Shown: piece by piece, positions 1-8,002 of the stretch
Layout of the letters: each line of letters starts with the position of its first letter
Position numbering within the stretch: position 1 is the stretch's first letter
Assembly: GCA_016296415.1 (NCBI GenBank)
Contig: JAEDJH010000054.1
Location: 1 to 10,562, forward strand
Source of the DNA: Clostridia bacterium
GTDB lineage: Bacteria > Bacillota > Clostridia > Christensenellales > CAG-138
Length of the DNA: 10,562 nt
Direction: 5' to 3'
Notes under the pieces: generated by a model
What the model saw: only the letters and a program-made list of their open reading frames with translations
The model's database searches: none
Told to the model about the DNA's origin: nothing
Made by a program: the position numbers and the translations under genes

Positions 1-84
1 GCGCAAATATCCGCAGGGTGCTTTTCTGTCCGAATACGGATATCCGAAACCAACTTGCATATCAGTCTTTCGAAGGAAAGCAAA

Positions 85-111
85 CCGCCTCCCGCTGACT
101 GCGGGAGGCGG
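85..111 (-). terminator. Rho-independent terminator after the EF-G-like gene
   Basis: A perfect 11-bp GC-rich inverted repeat (85-95 with 101-111) encloses a 5-nt loop. On the minus strand it is followed by a T-rich run reading TTTGCTTTCC. It begins about 38 nt past the stop codon of the EF-G-like gene, the right place to end that transcript. The other side is also T-rich when read on the plus strand, so it could work in both directions if a convergent gene lies to the left, outside the window. Bases 1-84 show no gene. Confidence 0.88.
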
Positions 112-148
112 CTCTGTTTCATTGTTGCTTTTTGGGGAGATCGGGCAA

Positions 149-2221
149 TTACTCGTCCTCTTCCTCGTCCTTCTTTGCCGCCTCGATTATCTTCTGTGCG
201 ATGTTGGCGGGAACGTCCTCATAGCGTACAAACTCCATCTTGAACGAGCCCCTTGCCTGCGTCATGGAGAGCAGGTCGGTAGCATAGGTGAACATCTCGG
301 AAAGCGGAGCCTCGGCGATAACCTCGGTGCCCTCGGAGGTGGGGTTGGTACCGATAACACGACCGCGGCGACGGCTCATATCGCCCATAATGTCGCCCAT
401 GTAGTCGTCCGGAACGAGTATATCGTAGCGATATACCGGCTCGGTAAGTACGGGTGATGCCTTTGCACAGGCTGCCTTGTAGGAAAGCCTTGCAGCGGAT
501 TTGAACGCAACTTCCTTGGAGTCAACGGGATGGTACTTTCCGTCATAGAGGGTCGCCTTTACGCCGGTCATGGGATAGCCTGCCAAAACGCCCCTGAGCA
601 TTGCCTCTTTAAGTCCCTTTTCAACCGCGGGAATGAACTCCTTCGGTACAACGCCGCCGACGATTGCGTTTACAAACTCGAAATCGCCATCGGGAAGCGG
701 CTCAAAGCGCATCTGAACAACACCGAACTGACCTGCGCCGCCGGACTGCTTCTTATGCTTACCTTCTGCCTCTGCGGTGGACCTGATGGTTTCCCTGTAC
801 GCCACTCTGGGAGCGTTGAGCTGTGCCTCAACCTTGAACTTGTTGGCAAGCTTTGCGCAGGTGACGCCGATGTGGGTCTCGCCGATACCGCCGAGCAGGA
901 CGTCGCCGGTTTCTGCGTTCTTCTCGAGGGAGATGGTCGGGTCTTCTTCCTTCATACGGTTGAGACCTGCGATTATCTTGTCGTCCTCGCCCTGCTTCTT
1001 GGCGGCAACCGCCTTGAAGATGCAGGGTTTCGGGAACTCAATGTTCTCAAATACGATGGGTGCGGAAGCATCGCAGAGGGTGTCGCCGGTTACGGTGAAC
1101 TGCAGCTTTGCCATTGCGCCGATGTCGCCCGCCTCGAGCTTATCGACGGTGACGAGGTTTTTACCCCTCATAATGTATACGGTTCCGGGCTTCTCAGCCT
1201 TTTCGGCATTGGAGTTGTATGCCGAAACGGTGTTCGAGAGGGTGCCGGAGAATATCTTCATAATGGAGATCTTGCCCACGAACGGGTCGGCAACGGTCTT
1301 CATGACCTGGGCGGCAAACTTGCCGTATGCGCCGATCTCGACGTTTTCCCCGGTCTTGGGGTTGGTTGCCTTGCGAACCATCGCCTTGCTTGCGGTGGGC
1401 ATATAGTGGATAAGGTTGTTCATGAGCGTGGTAACGCCGATGTTCGGCTGAGCCGCACAGCAGCATACGGGGGTTACGAGACCGAGCTCGACGCCCTTGC
1501 AAAGACCCATGATCATCTCTTCCTTGGAAAGGGTGCCTTCCTCGAAATACTTCTCCATGAGCTCTTCGTCGCTCTCCGCTGCCGCTTCGGTCAGAGCCTC
1601 AATAAGCTCCTGCGCACGACCCTCGAGGTTTGCGGGTACGGGGATCTCTTTTTCGCCCTTTGCTCCGAACTCGTATGCGGTCATCGTGGTAAGGTCAACA
1701 TAGCCCTTGAATGCGCCGCCTTCCATAATGGGAAGCTGGATCGGAACGACGGAGGGACCGAACTTTTCGGTAAGTGCGGCAACGACCTTGTCGAAGTTTG
1801 CATTTTCCCTGTCCATCTGGTTTACAACCATCATGCTGGGCTTAGAAGTCTTTTTGCACATTGCAACGCTCTTTTCGGCGCCGACCGTTACGCCGGACAC
1901 TGCGCCGACGACGATGAGAGCCGCATCGGCAAGCGCCATTGCTTCAGCCACTTCGCCGTAGAAGTCGAAGCCGCCGGGTGCGTCGATTATATTGACCTTT
2001 GTGCCGTTCCACTCAAAAGGTGCGACCGCCGCACTGATGGAAATTGTGCGTTTTACCTCCTCCGGATCGTAGTCGGTGGTGGTGGTTCCGTCTTCAACAC
2101 GCCCCATGCGATCGAGAAGCCCTGCGTTGAAAAGCATTGCTTCGGTCAAAGTCGTCTTACCCTCGCCGCCATGACCAAAGATGCCGATGTTGCGGATGTT
2201 TTCTGCCGTATAAGCTTTCAT
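149..2221 (-). CDS. fusA: Elongation factor G-like translation GTPase with degenerate G motifs
   Basis: A 690-residue protein with the full EF-G layout: G domain about 1-270, domain II about 290-375, domain III about 390-460, domain IV about 470-590 and domain V about 593-675. EF-G uses GTP to move tRNA and mRNA through the ribosome. Domain IV keeps SGGAGQFG and a YHPVDSKE loop with His564; domain V keeps RRGRVIG and the PLSEMF...LLSMTQARGSF stretch. The P-loop is GHGGEGKT (16-23), not the AHIDAGKT of housekeeping EF-G. Switch II reads DAPGG (80-84), so the catalytic His is Gly and the usual Thr is Ala. G4 is NQMD (134-137) instead of NKMD. It is therefore best read as a FusA2/EF-G-like paralogue; the canonical fusA should lie elsewhere. 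The ATG has AGGGGG 10 nt upstream. It stands alone, 133 bp beyond ribF, and ends in an acidic tail. The family is sure; translocase activity is not. Confidence 0.92.
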   Translation of the reverse strand: MKAYTAENIRNIGIFGHGGEGKTTLTEAMLFNAGLLDRMGRVEDGTTTTDYDPEEVKRTISISAAVAPFEWNGTKVNIIDAPGGFDFYGEVAEAMALADAALIVVGAVSGVTVGAEKSVAMCKKTSKPSMMVVNQMDRENANFDKVVAALTEKFGPSVVPIQLPIMEGGAFKGYVDLTTMTAYEFGAKGEKEIPVPANLEGRAQELIEALTEAAAESDEELMEKYFEEGTLSKEEMIMGLCKGVELGLVTPVCCCAAQPNIGVTTLMNNLIHYMPTASKAMVRKATNPKTGENVEIGAYGKFAAQVMKTVADPFVGKISIMKIFSGTLSNTVSAYNSNAEKAEKPGTVYIMRGKNLVTVDKLEAGDIGAMAKLQFTVTGDTLCDASAPIVFENIEFPKPCIFKAVAAKKQGEDDKIIAGLNRMKEEDPTISLEKNAETGDVLLGGIGETHIGVTCAKLANKFKVEAQLNAPRVAYRETIRSTAEAEGKHKKQSGGAGQFGVVQMRFEPLPDGDFEFVNAIVGGVVPKEFIPAVEKGLKEAMLRGVLAGYPMTGVKATLYDGKYHPVDSKEVAFKSAARLSYKAACAKASPVLTEPVYRYDILVPDDYMGDIMGDMSRRRGRVIGTNPTSEGTEVIAEAPLSEMFTYATDLLSMTQARGSFKMEFVRYEDVPANIAQKIIEAAKKDEEEDE

Positions 2222-2254
2222 GAATTTATTTCCCCCTGTTGGAATTTAGTTACA

Positions 2255-2281
2255 TTTATAAACCGACGCATGAAACGCCAA
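2255..2281 (-). promoter_or_regulatory. Possible promoter of the EF-G-like gene
   Basis: On the minus strand TTGGCG (2276-2281) and TATAAA (2255-2260) lie 15 bp apart, 34 bp before the ATG at 2221. The spacing is shorter than the optimal 17 bp and the -35 is imperfect. The position, between a hairpin after ribF and the start codon, is sensible, but the match is weak. Confidence 0.35.
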
Positions 2282-2300
2282 ATATTATTTTAGCAGTAAA

Positions 2301-2332
2301 TTTGCCCCTTGTAAAGATAAACAAAGGGCAAA
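2301..2332 (-). terminator. Hairpin after ribF, probable operon terminator
   Basis: A 12-bp inverted repeat (2301-2312 with 2321-2332) has an 8-nt loop and lies 22 nt past the ribF stop codon. Its one imperfect position is a G.U wobble when read on the minus strand but a C-A mismatch on the plus strand, which favours minus-strand RNA. The following U-tract is short (UUUACUGCU), so termination may be partial and allow some read-through into the EF-G-like gene. Confidence 0.5.
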
Positions 2333-2354
2333 AACCTCTTTTTTCCGATATATT

Positions 2355-3215
2355 TTAGTTTTTCAGGGCGTTTTCCACGTCCGAAGCTATCTGCTTTTTA
2401 AGCTCCTGAAGGCTTTCAAACTTCTTTTCCCCCCTCAGGAAGCGCAGAAACTCTATTTTTATCGTTTTGCCGTATATATCGCCGCTAAAGCCGATGATAT
2501 GGGTCTCTATACGGATTTCGCCGTCGCTGTTTACCGTCGGATTGCTCCCCACGTTGGTTACGGCGCTGTACGTCTGCCCATTTACAAAAGCCCTCGAGGC
2601 ATATACGCCGCCTTTGGGAAGCACCTTCCCGTCGGGGGCGGCGATGTTTGCGGTAGGAAAGCCTATTCCCGTGCCTATCCTTTTGGCGGAAACTACCTCG
2701 CCGCATATTGAATAAGGCTCGGTCAGCATTTTGTTTGCGCTCTCCACCTCGCCATCTGCTATGAGTCCCCTCAAATATGTGCTTGAAACGGTCTTATCTT
2801 CAAGCATTACCGGGGAGATCACGCTCACCTCGAACCCGAGCCTTTTGCCAAGCTCAAGCATCAGCCCGGCGTTGCCGGCCTTGGCCTTGCCGAAGGTGTA
2901 GTTGTATCCCACTACCGCCGCCGCCATATCATACTCACCGATGAGCATATCCACAAATTCGTACGGCGACAGCTCCATAAGCTGCTCAAACGGATGTACT
3001 ATGACGGCTATATCCTGCCGCCTCAATGCCTCTATCCTCTCGGCGTCGTTCATTATGCGCCTTACGGCTCTGAATTTTCCCGCCGGATGAACGTCAAAAG
3101 TGAACACACACGGCTCTGCGCCGAGCCTTTCGGCGATGCGCTTTGCCGCCTCGATAAGCGCTTTATGTCCTGTATGCACACCGTCGAATGTGCCGAGTGC
3201 GATTACCCTTTTCAT
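2355..3215 (-). CDS. ribF: Bifunctional riboflavin kinase / FMN adenylyltransferase
   Basis: A 286-residue cytoplasmic enzyme that phosphorylates riboflavin to FMN and adenylylates FMN to FAD. The N-terminal nucleotidyltransferase half shows GTFDGVHTGH (8-17), VGYNYTFG (102-109, matching the VGxDFxFG motif) and SSTYLR (144-149). The C-terminal flavokinase half shows GFPTAN (185-190), GVYA, NVGSNPT (221-227) and ETH (237-239) with the probable catalytic Glu, then a normal end rich in F-L-R and K-F. Both activities look intact. The protein starts almost directly on the first beta strand and lacks the short N-terminal extension many RibF proteins carry, hence the slightly short length. It starts 7 nt after truB, with a modest AAGG site 4 nt before the ATG, so translational coupling to truB is likely. 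It is the last gene of the operon. Confidence 0.96.
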   Translation of the reverse strand: MKRVIALGTFDGVHTGHKALIEAAKRIAERLGAEPCVFTFDVHPAGKFRAVRRIMNDAERIEALRRQDIAVIVHPFEQLMELSPYEFVDMLIGEYDMAAAVVGYNYTFGKAKAGNAGLMLELGKRLGFEVSVISPVMLEDKTVSSTYLRGLIADGEVESANKMLTEPYSICGEVVSAKRIGTGIGFPTANIAAPDGKVLPKGGVYASRAFVNGQTYSAVTNVGSNPTVNSDGEIRIETHIIGFSGDIYGKTIKIEFLRFLRGEKKFESLQELKKQIASDVENALKN

Positions 3216-3222
3216 GCCGCCT

Positions 3223-4107
3223 TCATTCGCCGAGCATAAGGCACATTTTCAACTTGCCGCCGTCCGCCGTACCCAAGCCCTCAAATACTCCGTCAATATA
3301 AATTCTCATTTTTCCGCACGGCGCATCCATGCCGCAGTTTATGTCCGCACCGTTGAGCAATCTCGTCCTCTGACGTTCGCTGAGCCCGTTCAGCCTGAGT
3401 TCCGGCATATTGCAAAGTGCGGCGTCCATGGACACGACCGCCTCGTTCAGCCTGTCCTGTTCCTTAAGCAGTCTGAGCTCCGCTACGGAATGAGCGTTTT
3501 CTATCCTGAAATCGCCCGATGCCGTCCTCAGAAGAAAGCTCATGTATGCACAACCGCCGACCGCCTCGCCTATATCGTGGCAGACGGTGCGGATATACGT
3601 TCCCTTGGAGCATACTATCCTGACAAGATGGCGATTTTCGCCCGTGTTTGCAAGATACTCCGTTTCATAAACGGTTATGTCCCTGACCTTAGGCTCTATT
3701 TTTTCGCCGCTTCTTGCAAGTTTGTACAGCTTTACACCGTTCTGGTTCAGCGCAGAGTAGATGGGAACGCTTTGTCTGACGTCACCGTGAAAGCCCTCCA
3801 GCGCCCTGCAAACATCGTCCTTTGATACGGCCCTGTCCGATTCTGCGATCACCTTACCGTAGCTGTCCTGGGTATCGGTCGCCATCCCGAAGGCTATCTC
3901 GGCAATATACTCCTTTTTCTTGTCCACAAGGTAATCAAAAAGCCGTGTTGCCCTGCCCACACAGACGGTAAGCACGCCTGCCGCACCCGGGTCGAGCGTG
4001 CCTGCGTGGCCTACCCGTTTCGTATCAAATATGCGCCTTAAATCGGTTACAACATCCGAGGAGGTCAGTCCCGGGGGCTTTAATACGTTTACGATTCCCT
4101 CAAGCAT
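3223..4107 (-). CDS. truB: tRNA pseudouridine(55) synthase TruB
   Basis: A 294-residue enzyme that converts U55 of the tRNA T loop to pseudouridine. The N-terminal KPPGLTSSD block (10-18), the catalytic motif VGHAGTLDPGAAGVL with Asp39 (32-46), KEYIAEIAFGMATDTQD (65-81) with the conserved Tyr67, and SKGTYIRTVCHDIG around residue 170 are all present. The C-terminal 55 residues or so resemble the PUA-like RNA-binding tail. The usual QxPPxYSAxK motif reads QSVPIYSALN (112-121), so the second Pro is Val and the Lys is Asn, a modest departure. The start is 5 nt after nrnA. The AAAGGAT site lies only 1-3 nt before the ATG, unusually close, so coupling with nrnA may help initiation; the family's N-terminus (short lead into KPxGxTS) still favours this start. 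Confidence 0.96.
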   Translation of the reverse strand: MLEGIVNVLKPPGLTSSDVVTDLRRIFDTKRVGHAGTLDPGAAGVLTVCVGRATRLFDYLVDKKKEYIAEIAFGMATDTQDSYGKVIAESDRAVSKDDVCRALEGFHGDVRQSVPIYSALNQNGVKLYKLARSGEKIEPKVRDITVYETEYLANTGENRHLVRIVCSKGTYIRTVCHDIGEAVGGCAYMSFLLRTASGDFRIENAHSVAELRLLKEQDRLNEAVVSMDAALCNMPELRLNGLSERQRTRLLNGADINCGMDAPCGKMRIYIDGVFEGLGTADGGKLKMCLMLGE

Positions 4108-4112
4108 ATCCT

Positions 4113-5087
4113 TTAATCGCCGTTCTCAATCTCTCTCAATGCGGCATCCACCACTGTATTGTATGTTTTTTGATAGTTCCAGTAGGAGGTGTAGCCTGCC
4201 GCACGCTCATGTCCGCCGCCGCCGAATTTCTCGGCTATTGCAGCAACGTTTGCATACTCGTTTGAACGCATGCTGACCTTGAGCGAGCCGTCCTTTGCCT
4301 GACGGATGAATATCGCCAGCTCCACGGTATCAATATCCCTTATCCTTTCGACTATACCCTCGCAGTCCTCATTCGTCGCCCTGACCTCGAGCATATCCTT
4401 TTGGCTGATTGGGATAAGCCCTATCCTGCCGTCCGCAAGCAGCTCCAGCTTGTTCAGCGCCCTTGCAAGCAGGCGCATCTTGGATACGGGAAAGTGCGAA
4501 TACACCTGCCTGTTCAGCTTCGCCACGTCAAAGCCGTATTGCATAAGCTCCGCCGCAGCGGTAAGCGAAGCAACGTTCGTATTTGAGTGGGAAAATCTGC
4601 CCGTGTCGGTCATTATTCCCATATACAGACAAAGCGCCGTTTCCTCGTCAAGCTTTACACCGAGAGCCTTTGCAAGCTCATACACCACCTCACAGCACGA
4701 CGAGGTTTCGCCCTGCACATGATTGAGCATGGCAAAGCCGTCGTTTGTGGCGTGGTGATCAATATTTATCGTAAGCTCCGCCGCATCGAACAGCTTTCCT
4801 GCGCCGCCGAGCCTCTGTTTATCGGCGCAGTCAACCGTTATGACCGTCTTTTTCCTGCCCGCCGTTTCGGGCGAGCCGAAATCGTATGCGTAAGGCAGGA
4901 ACGAATAGATGGGCGGCATGCGGCTGTCGCACACCATCACTGCCCGCTTGTTCATCGTCAAAAGTATCTGATAAAGCCCAAGGCAGGAGCCTATCGCATC
5001 ACCGTCGGGCGATACGTGCGGAATAACCGCAAAATCATCGCCGTTTTTTATCGCCTCCGCAATTTCCGACAGAGGATTATTCGTCAT
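4113..5087 (-). CDS. nrnA: Bifunctional oligoribonuclease / pAp phosphatase NrnA (DHH family)
   Basis: A 324-residue DHH/DHHA1 phosphoesterase. NrnA proteins degrade 2-5-nt RNA fragments from the 5' end and dephosphorylate 3',5'-pAp, a by-product of sulfur and coenzyme A metabolism. Metal-binding motifs appear in order: HVSPDGD (24-30), VDCAD (85-89), the signature DHH (110-112) in NIDHHATN, and GIMTDTGRF with Asp161. The C-terminal DHHA1 substrate-binding domain has GGGGHERAAG (289-298). All key residues are present and the length is normal. The start overlaps the end of rbfA by 11 nt, with a strong GGAGGAGG site inside the rbfA coding region, a typical coupled arrangement. Neighbours rbfA and truB give the standard Firmicutes order. 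Confidence 0.94.
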   Translation of the reverse strand: MTNNPLSEIAEAIKNGDDFAVIPHVSPDGDAIGSCLGLYQILLTMNKRAVMVCDSRMPPIYSFLPYAYDFGSPETAGRKKTVITVDCADKQRLGGAGKLFDAAELTINIDHHATNDGFAMLNHVQGETSSCCEVVYELAKALGVKLDEETALCLYMGIMTDTGRFSHSNTNVASLTAAAELMQYGFDVAKLNRQVYSHFPVSKMRLLARALNKLELLADGRIGLIPISQKDMLEVRATNEDCEGIVERIRDIDTVELAIFIRQAKDGSLKVSMRSNEYANVAAIAEKFGGGGHERAAGYTSYWNYQKTYNTVVDAALREIENGD

Positions 5088-5451
5088 TTTCCTCCTCCGT
5101 TTCCTCGGGCGTTATGTTCAGCCCGTCCAGTATCTTGGAAATATGAACGCTGTACGCTATGGAGTCGTCCAGCTCAAAGCGGAGCTTCGGCACACGGCGT
5201 ATATCTATTCTGTTTCTAAGCTCCCTCGCTATAAACCCGCTTGCATGGTTCAGCGCCGCAACGCTGTCCTCCCTCGCCTTCTGCGACTGTGAGTACACGC
5301 TTACACGCACCTTGCACAGCGTCAGGTCGCTTGTCGCCTCGGCGGACATTATAGTTGTCATCTCGGATATTCTCGGGTCCTTCAGCTCCCTGATTATCTC
5401 GGAGATGCCTTTTTTTATTTCTTCACTTATTCTGTCGTATCTCAATGACAT
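5077..5451 (-). CDS. rbfA: 30S ribosome-binding factor RbfA
   Basis: A 124-residue ribosome assembly factor that binds immature 30S subunits near the 5' end of 16S rRNA and is needed for its final processing, notably at low temperature. The KH-like fold is visible in the N-terminal helix with KDPRI (about 24-28), the DLTLCKVRVSVY strand, the kinked AALNHASGFIARELRNR helix with the Ala-Ser-Gly turn, and the RRVPKLRFELDDSIAYSVHISKIL end. The short tail is very acidic (ETEEENDE). AGGGG lies 8 nt before the ATG. It follows infB by 37 nt and overlaps nrnA by 11 nt. Pairing with infB and the more distant rimP puts two 30S maturation factors in one operon. Confidence 0.96.
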   Translation of the reverse strand: MSLRYDRISEEIKKGISEIIRELKDPRISEMTTIMSAEATSDLTLCKVRVSVYSQSQKAREDSVAALNHASGFIARELRNRIDIRRVPKLRFELDDSIAYSVHISKILDGLNITPEETEEENDE

Positions 5452-5488
5452 ACGCTTTCCCCTTTCTTTGCAGATTTCGGACGGTCTG

Positions 5489-7999
5489 TCAGCGCTTTAC
5501 TTCCTCCATAACGAAGGCTTCGATTATGTCGCCTTCCTGTATGTCGTTAAAGTTCTCTATGCCGATACCGCATTCGTAGCCGGCGGCAACCTCCTTGGCG
5601 TCATCCTTGAAGCGCTTGAGCGATGCTATCTTGCCCTCATGGCAGACTATGCCGCCCCTTACGACTCTGACACGTGCATTCCTCTGCACCTTGCCGTCCT
5701 GTACATAAGCGCCTGCGATGGTGCCGACACCCGAAACCTTGAACGTATTTCTAACCTCTATTCTGCCGAGCGTTACCTCCTGATATACGGGAGCGAACAT
5801 ACCCTTCATTGCGTTTTGAATGTCCTCGATGGCGTTATAGATAACACGGTACATACGGACGTCAACCTTTTCACGCTCCGCCGCCTGCCTTGCCACGGAG
5901 TCGGGACGCACGTTGAAGCCGATTATTATGGCGTTTGAAGCCGATGCAAACATTACGTCGGAGCCGGTTATCGCACCCACGCCGCCATGTATGCAGCGCA
6001 CCCTTACTTCCTCGTTGGAAAGCTTTTCAAGCGCCTGCTTTACCGCCTCGACCGAACCGTGAACATCCGCCTTGACGATGACGTTCAGCTCCTTCATCTG
6101 TCCGTCGGATATCTGATTGAACAGGTCATCGAGCGAAACCTTCTGCGCAACCTTTATCTGCTCCGCCTTCAGCTTATCCCTGCGCTCCTCGGCAACGAGC
6201 CTTGAAAGTTTTTCGTCATCGGCAACGTTAAGCACGTCGCCCGCCGACGGTACCTCGTTAAAGCCGAGAACCTCAACCGGCTGACCGGGTCCCGCTGAAT
6301 CTATCCTGCGGCCCTTGTCGTCCATCATCGCCCTCACCTTGCCGTATGCTACGCCGGCAACAATGGTGTTTCCTACCCTCAGCGTGCCGTTTTGCACCAG
6401 TACGGTAGCAATGGGGCCCCTGCCCTTATGCAGCTCGGCCTCGATGATCGTACCCTTTGCCGCCCTGTTCGGGTTCGCCTTGAGCTCGAGCACCTCCGCC
6501 TGAAGCAGTACCATTTCAAGCAGTGTATCAAGGTTCATGCGCTTCTTTGCCGATACGGGAACGCATATCGTATCTCCGCCCCAGTCCTCGCACACAAGAC
6601 CGTGCTCTGTAAGCTGCTGAAGCACTCTTTCGGGGTTTGCCGTATCCTTGTCTATCTTGTTTATCGCAACGACTATCGGCACTCCCGCCGCCTTTGCGTG
6701 GTTTATCGCCTCAACGGTCTGGGGCATTATGCCGTCGTCCGCAGCGACAACGAGTATGACTATATCCGTTACCTGCGCACCCCTTGCACGCATAGAGGTG
6801 AACGCCTCATGACCGGGGGTATCTATGAACGTTATCAGCTTACCGTTGCAGCTTACCTGATATGCGCCGATATGCTGGGTGATCCCGCCTGCCTCGCCCT
6901 CGGTGACGCTCGAATGCCTTATCGCATCGAGCAGGGAGGTCTTGCCGTGGTCAACGTGACCCATTATGGTGACCACCGGAGGACGCCCTATAAGGCTCGC
7001 CTCGTCATCCTCTGCGTTTGCGGCCTCGGCAAGAGCATCCGCCGCCGTCTTTGCGGGCGTGTATTCAAGCTCTATATCGTAGTCCGCCGCTATCAGGGCG
7101 CAGGTATCAAAGTCTATCTCCTGGTTAATGGTAGCCATTATGCCCATAAAGAACAGCTTCTTGATTATCTCGGCCGCCGGCTTGCCTATCTTCTCCGACA
7201 GATCCTTTACGCTGATGGTTTCCGTTGTAATCACCGCCTTCTCAATCTTTACGGGTTCGGGCTTATGCACCTGCTGCTGCTTTTTCTGCTTGTGCCATTT
7301 TCCTACCGCCGCATCCTCGTCCCATCCGGCGTTGTTTGCAGCCTTGCCGGAGTTTTTCTTGTTCCTGTTTTTCTTGTCGTCTCTCGACTTGTCACGTCCG
7401 TCCTTTGAGGACTGTCCGCCTATCGCCACCATGCGCTCGCCGCCGTGCTGGCGCTGTCTGCCGTCGTCCCTGTCCCTGCGTCCGTCATTCTGCTTCGGTG
7501 CGGTCTTGCCGGAGTAATCCTCCCTGCTTTCCTCACGCTCCTCTTTCGGCTTTTTCGGCGCTCTTTCGGGCTCCTTCTTTTCAACCGCCTTCGGCTTTTC
7601 CTCGGGCTTCGGCTCGATCGTCTCCGGCTCGTGCTTCACCTCCGGCTTTTCCTCAGGCTGCTTCTCGGGCTCGGGTATTACCTCCGGCTCGGGCTTTTTC
7701 GGCTCTGCGGCAGGCGTCTGCGCCTCAACCGCCTTCTCGGGCTCGGTCTCCTCTTCCTTGCCGCCGCCTGCCTGTGCGCCCAGCTTCTCGTCTTCCTCGA
7801 GCATCTTTCTGAAACGCTCGCGTCTTTCGTTCTCCTCATCCTCTTTGCGCTTCTTTGCTTCCTTTGCTTTGAGGTCGGATTCATATCTTCTGGACTTTTG
7901 AATGAGCTCGTTCGTGTCCGTCTGCAAGGTCTTTATTCGCTCAAAAAGCTCCTTGGTCTGTTTTTCAAGTTCTTTCACGGTCTCTGACATTTTTGCCAT
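5489..7999 (-). CDS. infB: Translation initiation factor IF-2
   Basis: An 836-residue GTPase that places initiator fMet-tRNA on the 30S subunit and promotes 50S joining. The core is complete: an IF2_N-like domain about 260-313, G1 GHVDHGKT (347-354), G2 region GGITQHIG, G3 DTPGH with His397 (393-397), G4 NKID (447-450), a SAKK motif near 484, then domain II, domain III and the C-terminal fMet-tRNA-binding domain ending in EGDIIEAFVMEEVKR. The N-terminus is unusual: residues 4-45 form a regular heptad pattern in place of a clear first IF2_N domain. Residues about 75-160 are Pro/Glu/Lys-rich low complexity and about 160-235 are Arg/Lys/Asp/Gly-rich and probably disordered. GGGGGG lies 9 nt before the ATG; Met4 is an alternative start. 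The gene begins 3 nt after ylxQ. Confidence 0.97.
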   Translation of the reverse strand: MAKMSETVKELEKQTKELFERIKTLQTDTNELIQKSRRYESDLKAKEAKKRKEDEENERRERFRKMLEEDEKLGAQAGGGKEEETEPEKAVEAQTPAAEPKKPEPEVIPEPEKQPEEKPEVKHEPETIEPKPEEKPKAVEKKEPERAPKKPKEEREESREDYSGKTAPKQNDGRRDRDDGRQRQHGGERMVAIGGQSSKDGRDKSRDDKKNRNKKNSGKAANNAGWDEDAAVGKWHKQKKQQQVHKPEPVKIEKAVITTETISVKDLSEKIGKPAAEIIKKLFFMGIMATINQEIDFDTCALIAADYDIELEYTPAKTAADALAEAANAEDDEASLIGRPPVVTIMGHVDHGKTSLLDAIRHSSVTEGEAGGITQHIGAYQVSCNGKLITFIDTPGHEAFTSMRARGAQVTDIVILVVAADDGIMPQTVEAINHAKAAGVPIVVAINKIDKDTANPERVLQQLTEHGLVCEDWGGDTICVPVSAKKRMNLDTLLEMVLLQAEVLELKANPNRAAKGTIIEAELHKGRGPIATVLVQNGTLRVGNTIVAGVAYGKVRAMMDDKGRRIDSAGPGQPVEVLGFNEVPSAGDVLNVADDEKLSRLVAEERRDKLKAEQIKVAQKVSLDDLFNQISDGQMKELNVIVKADVHGSVEAVKQALEKLSNEEVRVRCIHGGVGAITGSDVMFASASNAIIIGFNVRPDSVARQAAEREKVDVRMYRVIYNAIEDIQNAMKGMFAPVYQEVTLGRIEVRNTFKVSGVGTIAGAYVQDGKVQRNARVRVVRGGIVCHEGKIASLKRFKDDAKEVAAGYECGIGIENFNDIQEGDIIEAFVMEEVKR

Positions 8000-8002
8000 T
8001 CA

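Noticed and set aside
7..46. Inverted copies ATATCCG (7-13) and CGGATAT (37-43), plus a 10-bp palindrome at 37-46
   Set aside because: Short, with a 23-nt gap and no U-tract or gene attached; too weak to name at the edge of the window.
530..2293. A 587-codon open frame on the plus strand, opposite the EF-G-like gene
   Set aside because: It is in exact codon register with the minus-strand gene, so it stays open simply because that gene avoids Leu TTA/CTA and Ser TCA codons. It resembles no known family, is rich in Cys and His, and lies opposite a certain gene.
3100..3825. A 241-codon open frame on the plus strand, opposite truB
   Set aside because: It is in codon register with truB, also crosses the truB/ribF junction, and has no family features.
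6392..7408. A 338-codon open frame on the plus strand, opposite infB
   Set aside because: Same codon-register shadow effect. The minus-strand IF2 has all family motifs across this stretch, and the plus-strand product has no recognisable domain.
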